17,197 bases of DNA from Gemmatimonadota bacterium (GTDB lineage: Bacteria; Gemmatimonadota; Gemmatimonadetes; Gemmatimonadales; GWC2-71-9): NCBI GenBank assembly GCA_027294815.1, contig JAPULP010000376.1, positions 1 to 17,197 of the forward strand, given 5' to 3'. The translations under genes were made by a program, and so were the position numbers. The notes under the pieces were generated by a model. It made no database searches. It was not told the origin of the DNA and was given only the letters and a program-made list of their open reading frames with translations. Shown here piece by piece: positions 1 through 8,410 of the stretch; position 1 is the stretch's first letter; every line of letters starts with the position of its first letter.

Positions 1-64
1 TAAAAGCATTAGACTTAGTGGACCGAGGCAGCATCTTCCGCGCGGGCTCGGTCGGACTGATGAC

Positions 65-70
65 GGAGGT
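65..70 (+). promoter_or_regulatory. Shine-Dalgarno site of the OmpA-like gene
   Basis: GGAGGT sits 7 bases before the ATG at 78. It is the strongest ribosome binding site noticed in the window and decides the start against the upstream in-frame candidates at 18 and 60. Confidence 0.8.
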
Positions 71-77
71 AATCCCA

Positions 78-1655
78 ATGTCGGCTCCGAAGCTACACCG
101 TATTCTGGGCGCTGTGAGCGGCGCCGCCATGCTACTCCTGACGGTGACTCCCACGGCAGCCCAAGTGGGCAAGGGGACCCAGATCGAACTGGGCACCTAT
201 GGGACCTTCACCAAGTACGACAATGCCGACCTTGGTCTTGGCAACGAGTTCGGCGCCGGGGGTCGGCTGGGCATCTTCTTCAGCCGCCTGCTATCCCTGG
301 AGGCCTCGGGCGATTACACCGAGGCCACCAGTGGAGGGCCAGCGGGTCGAGTCACCTCAACCCGTGTCGCTGGGACCCTCTTCGCCCACGCCCCGATCGG
401 AGGTAGCGCCTGGTCGATGGGACTCGGGTACGAGCGCCTCTTTTACCGGGCCGCCCAAAAGTTCGAGGACAACGGATTCCACTTCGTCACGGGTCCCCGG
501 CTGACGTTGGGCTCGCGGGCCGCGTTCAGACTCGAAGGCCGTGCCACGTATGTGCCCAGCTCGAACGCGCCTTCGGGCACCGGCAGTTCCATCAATTTCA
601 GCGCCTCCGTCGGACTGTCGATCTACAGTTTCGGTGGCACCCCTCGCGACGACGACTTCGATACCGTTCGGAACAGTAGCGACGACTGCCCGGACACGCC
701 CCAAGGCGCCACGGTCGACAACGCCGGTTGTCCGAGCGATGGCGATACGGATGGCGTCCTCAACGGTTTGGACCGGTGCCCCGACACACCTGGGGGGGCG
801 GACGTGGACACGCAGGGATGTCCTTCGGACGCGGATTCCGACGGTGTGCTCAACGGGATCGACATTTGTCCCAACACGCCGGCCGGCGCCGTTGCGGACG
901 ACAATGGTTGCCCAACCGATCAGGACAGCGACGCCGTGTTCGATGGCATCGATCAATGCCCAGACACGCCGACGGGCGCGATCGTCGATGAGAACGGATG
1001 CCCGTCCGACGAAGATTTCGACACCGTGTTCAACGGAATCGATCAATGCACCGGCACGCCGCTCGGCGTAACGGTTGACCAGTTGGGTTGCCCCCTCGAC
1101 CAAGACGGCGACGGCGTCTTCGATCACTTGGACGAGTGCCCGGACACACCTCCCAACACGATGGTGAACGAGGTCGGTTGCGAGCCGGACACCGACACGG
1201 ACCTCGATGGCGTGGTCGACCGGATCGATCGCTGCCCGAGCACGGCGGCCGGCACGACGGTCGATAGCGTGGGCTGCCCGGTTCTGTTTGTCGTGGACGA
1301 AGTGACGGGGCGGGCCCAACCGTTGATTCTGCAAGGTGTCAACTTCACTACCGGCAGCTCGCGACTCACCCAGGACTCGTACGCCGTGCTGAACGTGGTC
1401 GCGGTATCGCTGTTGGGTAATCCGGATGTCCGGATTGAGATTGGCGGGCACACCGATGCTTCGGGTGGGTATGATCTCAACATGCGCTTGTCCCGTGGCC
1501 GCTCCGAGGCCGTGCGTGCATATTTAGCCCAGCAAGGCGTACCACTGATCCAGATGGATTCTCGGGGCTATGGCCCAGACCAGCCGATTGCAACCAACGC
1601 CACAAGGTCTGGCCGCGCGGAGAATCGACGAGTAGAGTTGCGACGAATCAACTAA
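78..1655 (+). CDS. OmpA-family outer membrane protein with thrombospondin type 3 repeats
   Basis: This 525-residue exported protein probably ties the outer membrane to peptidoglycan. Residues 1-28 form a signal peptide ending in TPTAA before Q29. Residues 29-188 alternate like an eight-stranded outer-membrane beta-barrel. Residues 191-401 hold seven thrombospondin type 3-like, Asp-rich calcium-binding repeats, each with a paired CP and GC cysteine. Residues 419-525 are an OmpA C-terminal domain with GHTD (D460) and LSRGR (R475), matching the Asp and Arg that bind diaminopimelate in Acinetobacter OmpA. The ATG at 78 is chosen because GGAGGT lies 7 bases upstream; longer in-frame starts at 18 and 60 would spoil the signal peptide. 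It is followed immediately by the M14 peptidase gene, so the two are probably cotranscribed. The family call is secure; pore activity is not shown by the sequence. Confidence 0.93.
   Translation: MSAPKLHRILGAVSGAAMLLLTVTPTAAQVGKGTQIELGTYGTFTKYDNADLGLGNEFGAGGRLGIFFSRLLSLEASGDYTEATSGGPAGRVTSTRVAGTLFAHAPIGGSAWSMGLGYERLFYRAAQKFEDNGFHFVTGPRLTLGSRAAFRLEGRATYVPSSNAPSGTGSSINFSASVGLSIYSFGGTPRDDDFDTVRNSSDDCPDTPQGATVDNAGCPSDGDTDGVLNGLDRCPDTPGGADVDTQGCPSDADSDGVLNGIDICPNTPAGAVADDNGCPTDQDSDAVFDGIDQCPDTPTGAIVDENGCPSDEDFDTVFNGIDQCTGTPLGVTVDQLGCPLDQDGDGVFDHLDECPDTPPNTMVNEVGCEPDTDTDLDGVVDRIDRCPSTAAGTTVDSVGCPVLFVVDEVTGRAQPLILQGVNFTTGSSRLTQDSYAVLNVVAVSLLGNPDVRIEIGGHTDASGGYDLNMRLSRGRSEAVRAYLAQQGVPLIQMDSRGYGPDQPIATNATRSGRAENRRVELRRIN
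648..1280 (+). repeat. Seven in-frame ~90-bp repeats encoding thrombospondin type 3-like units
   Basis: Seven consecutive units of about 30 residues follow the pattern DxDxDGVxxGxDxCPxTPxGxxVDxxGCP. Units 2 to 4 are the most regular. Unit 5 has CTGTP instead of CPDTP, and unit 6 is extended by an extra acidic stretch before unit 7. Such repeats bind calcium in known families and act as a rigid, extensible linker between the barrel and the OmpA domain. Confidence 0.85.
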
Positions 1656-1665
1656 TGGAGTGACG

Positions 1666-3999
1666 GTGCAGTCTAACAAACAGCGAATCCACCTTTCGCT
1701 GGGTCTTGCGCTGCTGGCGGCGATGCCGTTGGCAGCGCAAGTCGTCCCGGCCCCCGAAACTGTCCTGGGGTTCGTCCCGGGAACCGACCGGAAACTCGTA
1801 GAGTGGCCGGTGCTGGTCGAATACTATCAACAGCTCGCCAACGCCAGCGATCGTGTCGAGTACCACGAACTCGGCAAGACGACACTCGGCGCACCATTCG
1901 TAGCCCTGGTCATTTCCAGCGCCGAGAACATGGCGCGACTCCCCGAGATTCGTGCGATCAATCTACAACTCGCCGACCCTCGTCTGATCGACTCGGATAT
2001 CCAGCGCGAGCGGTTGCTTGCCGATGGTAAGACGATCGTTCTCATCACATCGAGTATTCACTCGACCGAGGTCGGGGGCCACCTCTCGCCCACGATCATC
2101 GCGCACCGCTTGGCGACGGAATCGACCCCCAAGATCAACGAGATCCTCGACAACACCGTGTTGTTGTTGGTGCCGTCTCTGAATCCCGACGGCGTGACGA
2201 TCGTGAGTCGCTGGTACAACGAAACCCTCGACACACCGGCCGAGGGATCGGGCCCGCCCGAGCTTTATCATCATTATGTCGGGCACGACAACAACCGCGA
2301 CTGGTACGCCTTCACGCAGGTCGAGACTCAACTCACCATCGACAGCCTGCACAATTATTGGCATCCACAGATCGTTCACGACATTCATCAGATGGGATCG
2401 ACTGGCGCGCGCTTTTTCCTCCCGCCCTTCCTCGACCCAATCGAGCCAAATGTCGATCCATTGATCGTCCAGGGGTACAACACGCTCGGTACGCACATGG
2501 CGTGGGAGCTCACGGGGCAGGGAAAGCAGGGGATCGTGGTCAACGCGACCTACGACGCCTGGACGCCGGCGCGTTCGTACCAGCATCACCACGCCGGTGT
2601 GCGCATCCTGTCGGAAACGGCTAGCGCACGTCTGGCGACGCCCATCGAGTTGTCTTTCGATATGCTAAGGGGTCGCCGGGGATTCGATGCGCGACAGTCC
2701 TCTTGGAATTTCATCGATCCGTGGCCAGGGGGCGTGTGGCGTCTGGCGGACATCGTGGATTATCAGTCCTCCGGTGCAATAGCCCTGCTGAGCTACGCGG
2801 CCACCAACCGCGATATCTGGTTGTCGAACTTCTTGAAAATTGGCGAGCGTGCCGTTGCGGGATGGGAGGAGTGGCCGTACGCGTACGTCATACCCGCCGA
2901 CCAACCGAACCAGATCGGCCTCAACGCCATGCTGCGGATCTTCGAGCGAGGCATGGTCGAAGTCCGCATTGCGGAGAGCGATTTCACGGCCGGCGGCACA
3001 AGCCACCAGGCAGGAACATACGTCGTCGTATTGCAACAGCCATACGCCTCCTTCGCCAAGGCGTTGCTCGAACGGCAAGAATACCCTGACCTGCGTCAGT
3101 ACCCCGGTGGACCACCTCGTGCGCCTTACGACGTCACGGCACACACGCTGCCGCTTCTCTTCGACGTCGAGGTTTCGGAGGTCGTAGAACCATTCGATGT
3201 CCCACTGTCCGACCCGGTGACGCCACCGGTATTCCCGTACCGTTACGACCGACTGAGCCGAGAGACGAACGAAGGTGGACTCGTCGGACTCTACAAGAGC
3301 TATGCGGCTTCGATGGATGAGGGATGGACCCGGTGGATCTTCGACACGTGGGACATTCCTCATGAGTCGGTAGAGGACGCTGCTGTCCGGGCCGGGGAGT
3401 TGGCGGGCTACGACGCGATCATCATACCCGACATGGATGCGGAGAGCATCGTGAGCGGGCTGGACCCGACCGAATACCCGGAGGCATTCGCAGGTGGGAT
3501 CGGCGCCGGTGGAGTGGAGTCGCTAAAGAGCTACGTCGAGGCCGGCGGAACATTAGTGGTATTCAACGAGGCGGCCAACTTCGCGATAGAAGCGTTCGAT
3601 CTGCCAATCCGGAACGTGCTCGAGAACTTCGATGCACAAGAATTCTACGCTCCAGGCACGTTGTTCCGCATGGATCTCGACACTACAAACGCGATGACCG
3701 AAAACATGTCGTCGCGAGCCGCCGCGTGGTTTCAGCGCTCGCCAGCCTTCGAGTTTGTCGAGACGGACAATCTTCGTGCGGTCGCGCGCTATCCCGTCAA
3801 TCCCGACAGCATTCTGTTATCAGGTTGGGTACTGCACCCGGAGAGACTTAGCGGGAAGGTATCGTTAGTCGAGGCTCACGTCGGCGCGGGCCGCGTAGTG
3901 TTGTTTGGATTTCGCCCTCAATACCGCGCCCAGAGCATCGGCACGTACCCATTGTTCTTCAACGCGCTAAAACCGCGTCGCGACACCAGCACACCGTAG
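1666..3999 (+). CDS. M14-family zinc carboxypeptidase, exported
   Basis: This 777-residue secreted metallopeptidase should remove C-terminal residues from peptides in the periplasm or outside the cell. A signal peptide (about residues 1-24, ending PLAAQ) precedes the M14 domain. The zinc ligands are H132 and E135 in HSTE and H241 in DIHQMG. NPDG and the substrate-binding NNRDW (residues 209-213) are present, and E317 in LSETAS is the probable catalytic Glu. The last ~240 residues contain a class I glutamine amidotransferase-like fold (YDAIIIPD, then GGTLVVFNE), common as a non-catalytic tail in large bacterial M14 proteins. The GTG at 1666 is preferred because GGAG lies 5 bases upstream; GTG at 1660 is the alternative. 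It begins 10 bases after the OmpA stop and ends 4 bases before the next gene. Substrate is unknown. Confidence 0.92.
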   Translation: MQSNKQRIHLSLGLALLAAMPLAAQVVPAPETVLGFVPGTDRKLVEWPVLVEYYQQLANASDRVEYHELGKTTLGAPFVALVISSAENMARLPEIRAINLQLADPRLIDSDIQRERLLADGKTIVLITSSIHSTEVGGHLSPTIIAHRLATESTPKINEILDNTVLLLVPSLNPDGVTIVSRWYNETLDTPAEGSGPPELYHHYVGHDNNRDWYAFTQVETQLTIDSLHNYWHPQIVHDIHQMGSTGARFFLPPFLDPIEPNVDPLIVQGYNTLGTHMAWELTGQGKQGIVVNATYDAWTPARSYQHHHAGVRILSETASARLATPIELSFDMLRGRRGFDARQSSWNFIDPWPGGVWRLADIVDYQSSGAIALLSYAATNRDIWLSNFLKIGERAVAGWEEWPYAYVIPADQPNQIGLNAMLRIFERGMVEVRIAESDFTAGGTSHQAGTYVVVLQQPYASFAKALLERQEYPDLRQYPGGPPRAPYDVTAHTLPLLFDVEVSEVVEPFDVPLSDPVTPPVFPYRYDRLSRETNEGGLVGLYKSYAASMDEGWTRWIFDTWDIPHESVEDAAVRAGELAGYDAIIIPDMDAESIVSGLDPTEYPEAFAGGIGAGGVESLKSYVEAGGTLVVFNEAANFAIEAFDLPIRNVLENFDAQEFYAPGTLFRMDLDTTNAMTENMSSRAAAWFQRSPAFEFVETDNLRAVARYPVNPDSILLSGWVLHPERLSGKVSLVEAHVGAGRVVLFGFRPQYRAQSIGTYPLFFNALKPRRDTSTP

Positions 4000-4003
4000 C
4001 TCC

Positions 4004-5395
4004 ATGTACACCCGGTCTCTTTACCTGCTTGCTCTAGGCGGGTTGATCGTTGGCTCTCCGCCGCTCACAGCGCGGCAATCTGCGGATACTCGCATATTCC
4101 ACGCGGTGCTTCACGATACCGAGCGGCCGGACTATCTGCAGGACATCGTGTCGATGGGCTTACCTCCCATTTACTTGCCGGCTCCACCAACGGGCGCTAC
4201 GCCGTTGACCGGAAACGGGGTCACGACGTTCGCGTCGCACGACGAACCAGGCCGCCAGCCATGGCGTGCCGTGCTCCGAGACGAGAAACGTCCGGATTAT
4301 ATGAGCGATGTTGTTCCACCCAGCTTGCAACCCATTCATTTGCCACCGCCACCCGTGGGAGAGACGCCTGCTGTTGTACGAGGTGTGTACCTCAACGCCT
4401 GGGTATTCGGCGGAAAGCGGTTCTATGACCTCGTGCGGTTGGCCGACACCACGGAGGTCAACTCGTTTGTCATCGACGTAAAAGATGCGACCGGCTTTCT
4501 CATGTATCGTTCGAGCGTGCCGACCGCGATAGCGATTGGAGCGAACGGTCTCGTGCGGGCGCGGGACGTACGACAACGCCTGGCCTTATTGCAAGAACAT
4601 GGCATCCATCCTGTTGCTCGGATCGTCGTTGGAAAAGACCCGTTACTCGCGAACGGCAAGCCCGAATGGGCAGTGCACCATGTGGACGGCGGCTTGTGGA
4701 AGGATCGATTTGGGGATCATTGGGTGGACGTCTATCGCGACTCGGTGTGGCTTTACGCAGCCGACCTGGCACGCGAAGCGGTGCTCATGGGGTTCGCCGA
4801 GATTCAATTGGACTACATCCGCTTTCCCGACGAACCGGCGGGAGGGCTCGCCACCGCCATCTTCCCCGCGCGCCAGGACGATCAGTCTCGCCGCTACGCC
4901 ATTGCGAGTAATCTTGGCAAAGTCCGAGACCACGTGAAAGACCTTGGCGTTCCCCTTACCGTCGACGTGTTTGGACTCACGACCTCGGCTAGAACCGACA
5001 TGGGGATCGGGCAATATTGGGATGATCTGTCGAGCCTGGTCGACGTGCTACTTCCGATGGTGTATCCCAGCCACTACTACCGCGGCGCGTATGGTTTGTC
5101 GTTTCCAAATGCTGAACCGTACGCCGTGGTGAGTCGGGCGCTGGCGGCTGGGGTGAAGCGAAACGAAACAATTCCCAACGCCGCCCGAATTCGACCATGG
5201 CTCCAGTCGTTCTCCATCCGCCGTGTGCGCTACGGCCCCAAAGAAATCCGCGCGCAGATAGACGCGACGTACGACGTCGGACTCACCGATTGGGTCTTGT
5301 GGAATGCCAGTGGGCGCTATCCGGCTGGAGCTTTTCTCCCCAACGGCACGTCTAGCTTGGCGTCACCACTGCGATTGCCGCCAAGAACGAAATAG
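4004..5395 (+). CDS. DUF4015-type putative glycoside hydrolase, exported
   Basis: This 463-residue protein starts with a signal peptide (residues 1-24, ending LTARQ). The N-terminal part (residues 34-122) carries two copies of a 34-residue motif of unknown role. From about residue 125 onward it resembles the DUF4015 putative glycoside hydrolase family, a TIM-barrel fold: GVYLNAW, NSFVIDVKD (D158, D161), HPVARIVV, then IQLDYIRFP with D270, and LLPMVYPSHY near the end of the barrel. The acidic residues at strand ends fit glycosidase chemistry, but no member I know of fixes the substrate. It starts 4 bases after the M14 stop without a clear ribosome binding site, so translation is probably coupled. 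It ends 9 bases from the convergent dehydratase gene. Family is fairly sure; enzymatic activity is inferred. Confidence 0.85.
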   Translation: MYTRSLYLLALGGLIVGSPPLTARQSADTRIFHAVLHDTERPDYLQDIVSMGLPPIYLPAPPTGATPLTGNGVTTFASHDEPGRQPWRAVLRDEKRPDYMSDVVPPSLQPIHLPPPPVGETPAVVRGVYLNAWVFGGKRFYDLVRLADTTEVNSFVIDVKDATGFLMYRSSVPTAIAIGANGLVRARDVRQRLALLQEHGIHPVARIVVGKDPLLANGKPEWAVHHVDGGLWKDRFGDHWVDVYRDSVWLYAADLAREAVLMGFAEIQLDYIRFPDEPAGGLATAIFPARQDDQSRRYAIASNLGKVRDHVKDLGVPLTVDVFGLTTSARTDMGIGQYWDDLSSLVDVLLPMVYPSHYYRGAYGLSFPNAEPYAVVSRALAAGVKRNETIPNAARIRPWLQSFSIRRVRYGPKEIRAQIDATYDVGLTDWVLWNASGRYPAGAFLPNGTSSLASPLRLPPRTK

Positions 5396-5404
5396 TCACA
5401 ACCG

Positions 5405-7423
5405 CTAAACGCCCGCCGATTCACGGATCTTGCCAGGTTGCCACTCGCAGATATAACCCGCAATGGCACTGGCGGCCGTGGTGTAGGGACTGGCGAGATA
5501 GAGTTGTCCGGGGCCTGAGCGCCCGGGAAAATTTCGGTTGATCGCGCTGATCGTTACCGTTTCCGTATCATAAGACACGCCGGGGCCGGCGTTGATACAC
5601 GCCCCACACGAGGGCTCGATGAACTGCGCGCCTGCTTTTTCGAACACCTCCAGATAACCCATCTCCCCGCAATAACGCTTTACCTCTTGAGACCCACACT
5701 GAATAAAGCAATCCACGGATTCATGCACGCGGACTCCCCTGTCCACAGCGTCCTGAAACACTTGCGCATACATGTCCATATCCGATTTTTTGCCGGCGGT
5801 ACACGACCCAGCGTACGCAACGTCCACCTTCACCCGATCGCCCAACTCCCGAATCAACAAGCCATTGCCCGGATCGCCAGGCAGCGCGACCATTGGCTCG
5901 AGACTGGCAGCGTCGATTTCGATGATCTCTTCGTAGTCTGCGTCCTCGTCTGAGTACAGACCATCGAAGAGGGGGCGAACCTCGTCGGGACTGATGCCGC
6001 GTTCGCGCGCCAGGAACTCCACCACCTTTTCATCCGGCGCAACGATCCCCGTAAACGCACCCACCTCAGCCGCCATGTTCGTCATCGTTGCGCGTTCGTC
6101 GACCGAAAGATCCGTCACGGCCTCGCCGGCATACTCCACGATCTTGCCGATAGCATGCCCGTTGTGCACATACGGGTGCCGCAGAAGCTGCAACATGAAG
6201 TCCTTCGCCGTTATGTGCGGCGGCTTCCTGCCGGTGACCCGGATCAACACCGAGTGCGGAACCTTGATGCGCACGTCTTTGGTGAGCCACGAGTTGAAGA
6301 TGGCCGTAGTGCCGACCCCAAATGCGATCGACCCAATGGCGCCGGCATGCGGTGTGTGAGAATCACTGCCGATGATCAAGTGGCCCGGAAGAGCATGTTG
6401 CTCGAGAATCTTGGAATGGCAAATTGCCTCTGAACCGCGAACCACCTCGTTGCGACCGATGCGCGGTAGCTCACCATAGAGCTTCACACCCTGCTTCTCG
6501 GCAAATGCTTCCTGTTTTGTCTTCAATTCGAGCGCGACATCGAGCAAGCCCTCAGCTTTGCGCTCGTCAGTCATCGCCAGTTCCAGGAATGTCAGATGAT
6601 CCCGGAAAAGAAATACCGATTCTGGGTCGACGATCTTTTCGTTGACACCTACCTGCTGCTCCCAGAAGATCGCAGCCATCGGCGTGACATACTCGTGACT
6701 GAACCGAATGTCCGTGCGCACAAACCCTTCGTCGCCGGGACGGACGTATGGAACGCCGATCACGTCATGGGAAAGATCGGTCACCCAGTGCCGTGCGAGG
6801 ATCTTCTCGGCAAGATTCATCGGACGGGCGGGCGTCGAGACCGTGGGCACACGCACCGCGCCCTCGCGCCGTGCCACGTTGTACTGGAACAATCCGCCGT
6901 ACTCGATGACGCCGCGCGTGATCTCGCCTTCGCCATCGGTGAAGACGCTCAGCGGAATCTCTTCGCCGCTGCGCACTCGACCAATGAGACTGAAATCAGT
7001 GCTCGTGAGAATGCCCAGGTTCTGACAATTCTCGCGATAGATGCGCTCGATGCTCTGCGCGATCACCAGCTTGATACCGGCACACATCTCGGCGTACGGC
7101 GACTGTTCCCGCGACGAACCCTTACCCCGCCTCTTGCCGCTCACGGAGCACGTGAATCCACCTGCCTTCACGCTCCCCCGGGTAACCGGAAGCTCGTCAC
7201 CACACTTCAACCCCAAATACGGAAACTCACCTAGCGTTTCGTCATAGTAGTAGCAGATATAGGCAGGCGTGATTTCGTCGGTCGATATGTCGTCCCGGAG
7301 CTCGAACGCGTTGGGAAACGGGAGATCCTCGCCGCCGAGTTGCCGCCGGACCAAGTCGGCGTCTTCTGTCAAGAAAAAGACGCGCCCCGAAAGCGCGACA
7401 CGTCGCTCTGAGCCTTCGTTCAT
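5405..7423 (-). CDS. Aconitase-superfamily hydro-lyase with N-terminal swivel domain
   Basis: This is a [4Fe-4S] dehydratase of 672 residues, likely acting on citrate/isocitrate or a related tricarboxylate such as homoaconitate or isopropylmalate. The swivel (LeuD-like) domain comes first: DDISTDEITPA near residue 45, then GKGSSREQ at 100-107. The catalytic LeuC-like part follows: GSDSHTP (D354, H356), the first cluster cysteine C541 in GSCTAGK, and C606 and C609 in PSCGAC. All three cluster ligands are present, so it should be active. Ordinary aconitase A has the swivel last; the order here resembles aconitase B without its HEAT-like domain. The ATG at 7423 is chosen because the longer frame from 7489 would overlap the divergent lipoprotein gene; neither start has a strong ribosome binding site. 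Exact substrate cannot be decided here. Confidence 0.88.
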   Translation of the reverse strand: MNEGSERRVALSGRVFFLTEDADLVRRQLGGEDLPFPNAFELRDDISTDEITPAYICYYYDETLGEFPYLGLKCGDELPVTRGSVKAGGFTCSVSGKRRGKGSSREQSPYAEMCAGIKLVIAQSIERIYRENCQNLGILTSTDFSLIGRVRSGEEIPLSVFTDGEGEITRGVIEYGGLFQYNVARREGAVRVPTVSTPARPMNLAEKILARHWVTDLSHDVIGVPYVRPGDEGFVRTDIRFSHEYVTPMAAIFWEQQVGVNEKIVDPESVFLFRDHLTFLELAMTDERKAEGLLDVALELKTKQEAFAEKQGVKLYGELPRIGRNEVVRGSEAICHSKILEQHALPGHLIIGSDSHTPHAGAIGSIAFGVGTTAIFNSWLTKDVRIKVPHSVLIRVTGRKPPHITAKDFMLQLLRHPYVHNGHAIGKIVEYAGEAVTDLSVDERATMTNMAAEVGAFTGIVAPDEKVVEFLARERGISPDEVRPLFDGLYSDEDADYEEIIEIDAASLEPMVALPGDPGNGLLIRELGDRVKVDVAYAGSCTAGKKSDMDMYAQVFQDAVDRGVRVHESVDCFIQCGSQEVKRYCGEMGYLEVFEKAGAQFIEPSCGACINAGPGVSYDTETVTISAINRNFPGRSGPGQLYLASPYTTAASAIAGYICEWQPGKIRESAGV

Positions 7424-7483
7424 GCGAGAAAGATCACCGGGCGCTCGCCGGCGGGCAAGCTCTGAGCTACCTTGATCTTGCTC

Positions 7484-8410
7484 ATGCACACTACACGTAA
7501 GTCTCTGGCCCCCTTAGGGTTGGCGCTGCTGATATCCGTGACCCTCCCGTCGTGCCAACAATCGTCGCCCGAGGGCCGGCCGCGGGTGAGCCCTGAACTG
7601 GTCGAACAGGTTGCGGAGCTTCCGCCCATCCTCCATGAGAGCTCGGGAGTGGCCGTCAGCCGGCGCCAGGACGGCATCCTCTGGACCCACAACGACTCCG
7701 GTGACGAGAACCGACTCTACGCGATCGACCTAACAGGTGAAGTCCTCGCCACTTTTCTCGTTCGCGACGCGACGAACATCGACTGGGAGGACATTGCCCT
7801 GGGACCATGCCCTCGAGTGCCACGCGAGTGCCTGTACATCGCCGACACTGGAGACAATCTCCGCCGCCGAGAGAGTGTGTCGATATACATCGTACCCGAA
7901 CCCGACGTGCGTCGTGATCGACCGAGCGACAGCCAAGAAACGGAGCCCGCGTCAAAGGTCGATTTCCGATACGAGGACGGACCCCACGACGTCGAAGCAA
8001 TGGCTGTTGGACCGAGTGGCGACATCCTCCTCGTGAGCAAGGGACAGCGAAGTCCCATCAAAGCCTATCAGCTCCTACGTGATGACCTCTTCAACTCCCC
8101 GTTGGTCGCCCGTCTCAAAAACGATCCCGGCCTGAGGGCGTTGCAGACGTCGGCGTCTTGGGTCACCGGCGCTGCCTTCTCACCCAGTGGTGACCGCGTC
8201 GTCGTTCGAACGTACACCGAGCTATTCTTCTATGAGGTCGTCGGCGGTACACTGGTCCAGGAACGTGAACCTTGCTTCTTCGGAGCCTTTGAGCCCGTGG
8301 GTGAGGCCGTAGATTTTATGGACGCAAGCACGTTGGTCATGACGAGCGAGGCGCTTCGGAGACGCCCCGGACCCATTACGTTAGTGAGATGCCCGACCGG
8401 ACCAGCCTGA
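7484..8410 (+). CDS. Predicted beta-propeller lipoprotein
   Basis: This 308-residue protein has a lipoprotein signal peptide: a basic start, a hydrophobic core, and LPSC with C24 as the lipidation site (Pro and Ser at -2 and -1 are a looser lipobox). The mature part has blade-like strands typical of TolB/NHL-type propellers: ESSGVAV, LWTHNDSGDENRLYAID, DWEDIALGP, LYIADTGDN, DVEAMAVGPSGDILLVSKG and WVTGAAFSPSGDRVVVRTY. Related sequences are usually annotated as hypothetical or esterase-like; I cannot name a reaction. The ATG at 7484 is preferred over TTG at 7472 because it gives a clean signal peptide. Its end overlaps the M28 peptidase start, so the two are probably cotranscribed and act in the same compartment. 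Confidence 0.8.
   Translation: MHTTRKSLAPLGLALLISVTLPSCQQSSPEGRPRVSPELVEQVAELPPILHESSGVAVSRRQDGILWTHNDSGDENRLYAIDLTGEVLATFLVRDATNIDWEDIALGPCPRVPRECLYIADTGDNLRRRESVSIYIVPEPDVRRDRPSDSQETEPASKVDFRYEDGPHDVEAMAVGPSGDILLVSKGQRSPIKAYQLLRDDLFNSPLVARLKNDPGLRALQTSASWVTGAAFSPSGDRVVVRTYTELFFYEVVGGTLVQEREPCFFGAFEPVGEAVDFMDASTLVMTSEALRRRPGPITLVRCPTGPA

Noticed and set aside
357..1451. 364-residue minus-strand frame opposite the OmpA-like gene
   Set aside because: It mirrors the repeats of the plus-strand gene, giving Arg/Val-rich low-complexity protein with no domain. It is an artefact of GC-rich repetitive codons.
7458..7468. AGCTC-T-GAGCT palindrome between the divergent dehydratase and lipoprotein genes
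   Set aside because: Only five bases per arm with a common core; no linked regulator or second copy was seen, so it is not distinguishable from chance.
7424..7489. 22-residue N-terminal extension of the dehydratase
   Set aside because: It would overlap the divergent lipoprotein start, has no ribosome binding site and adds a low-complexity charged segment before the conserved start.
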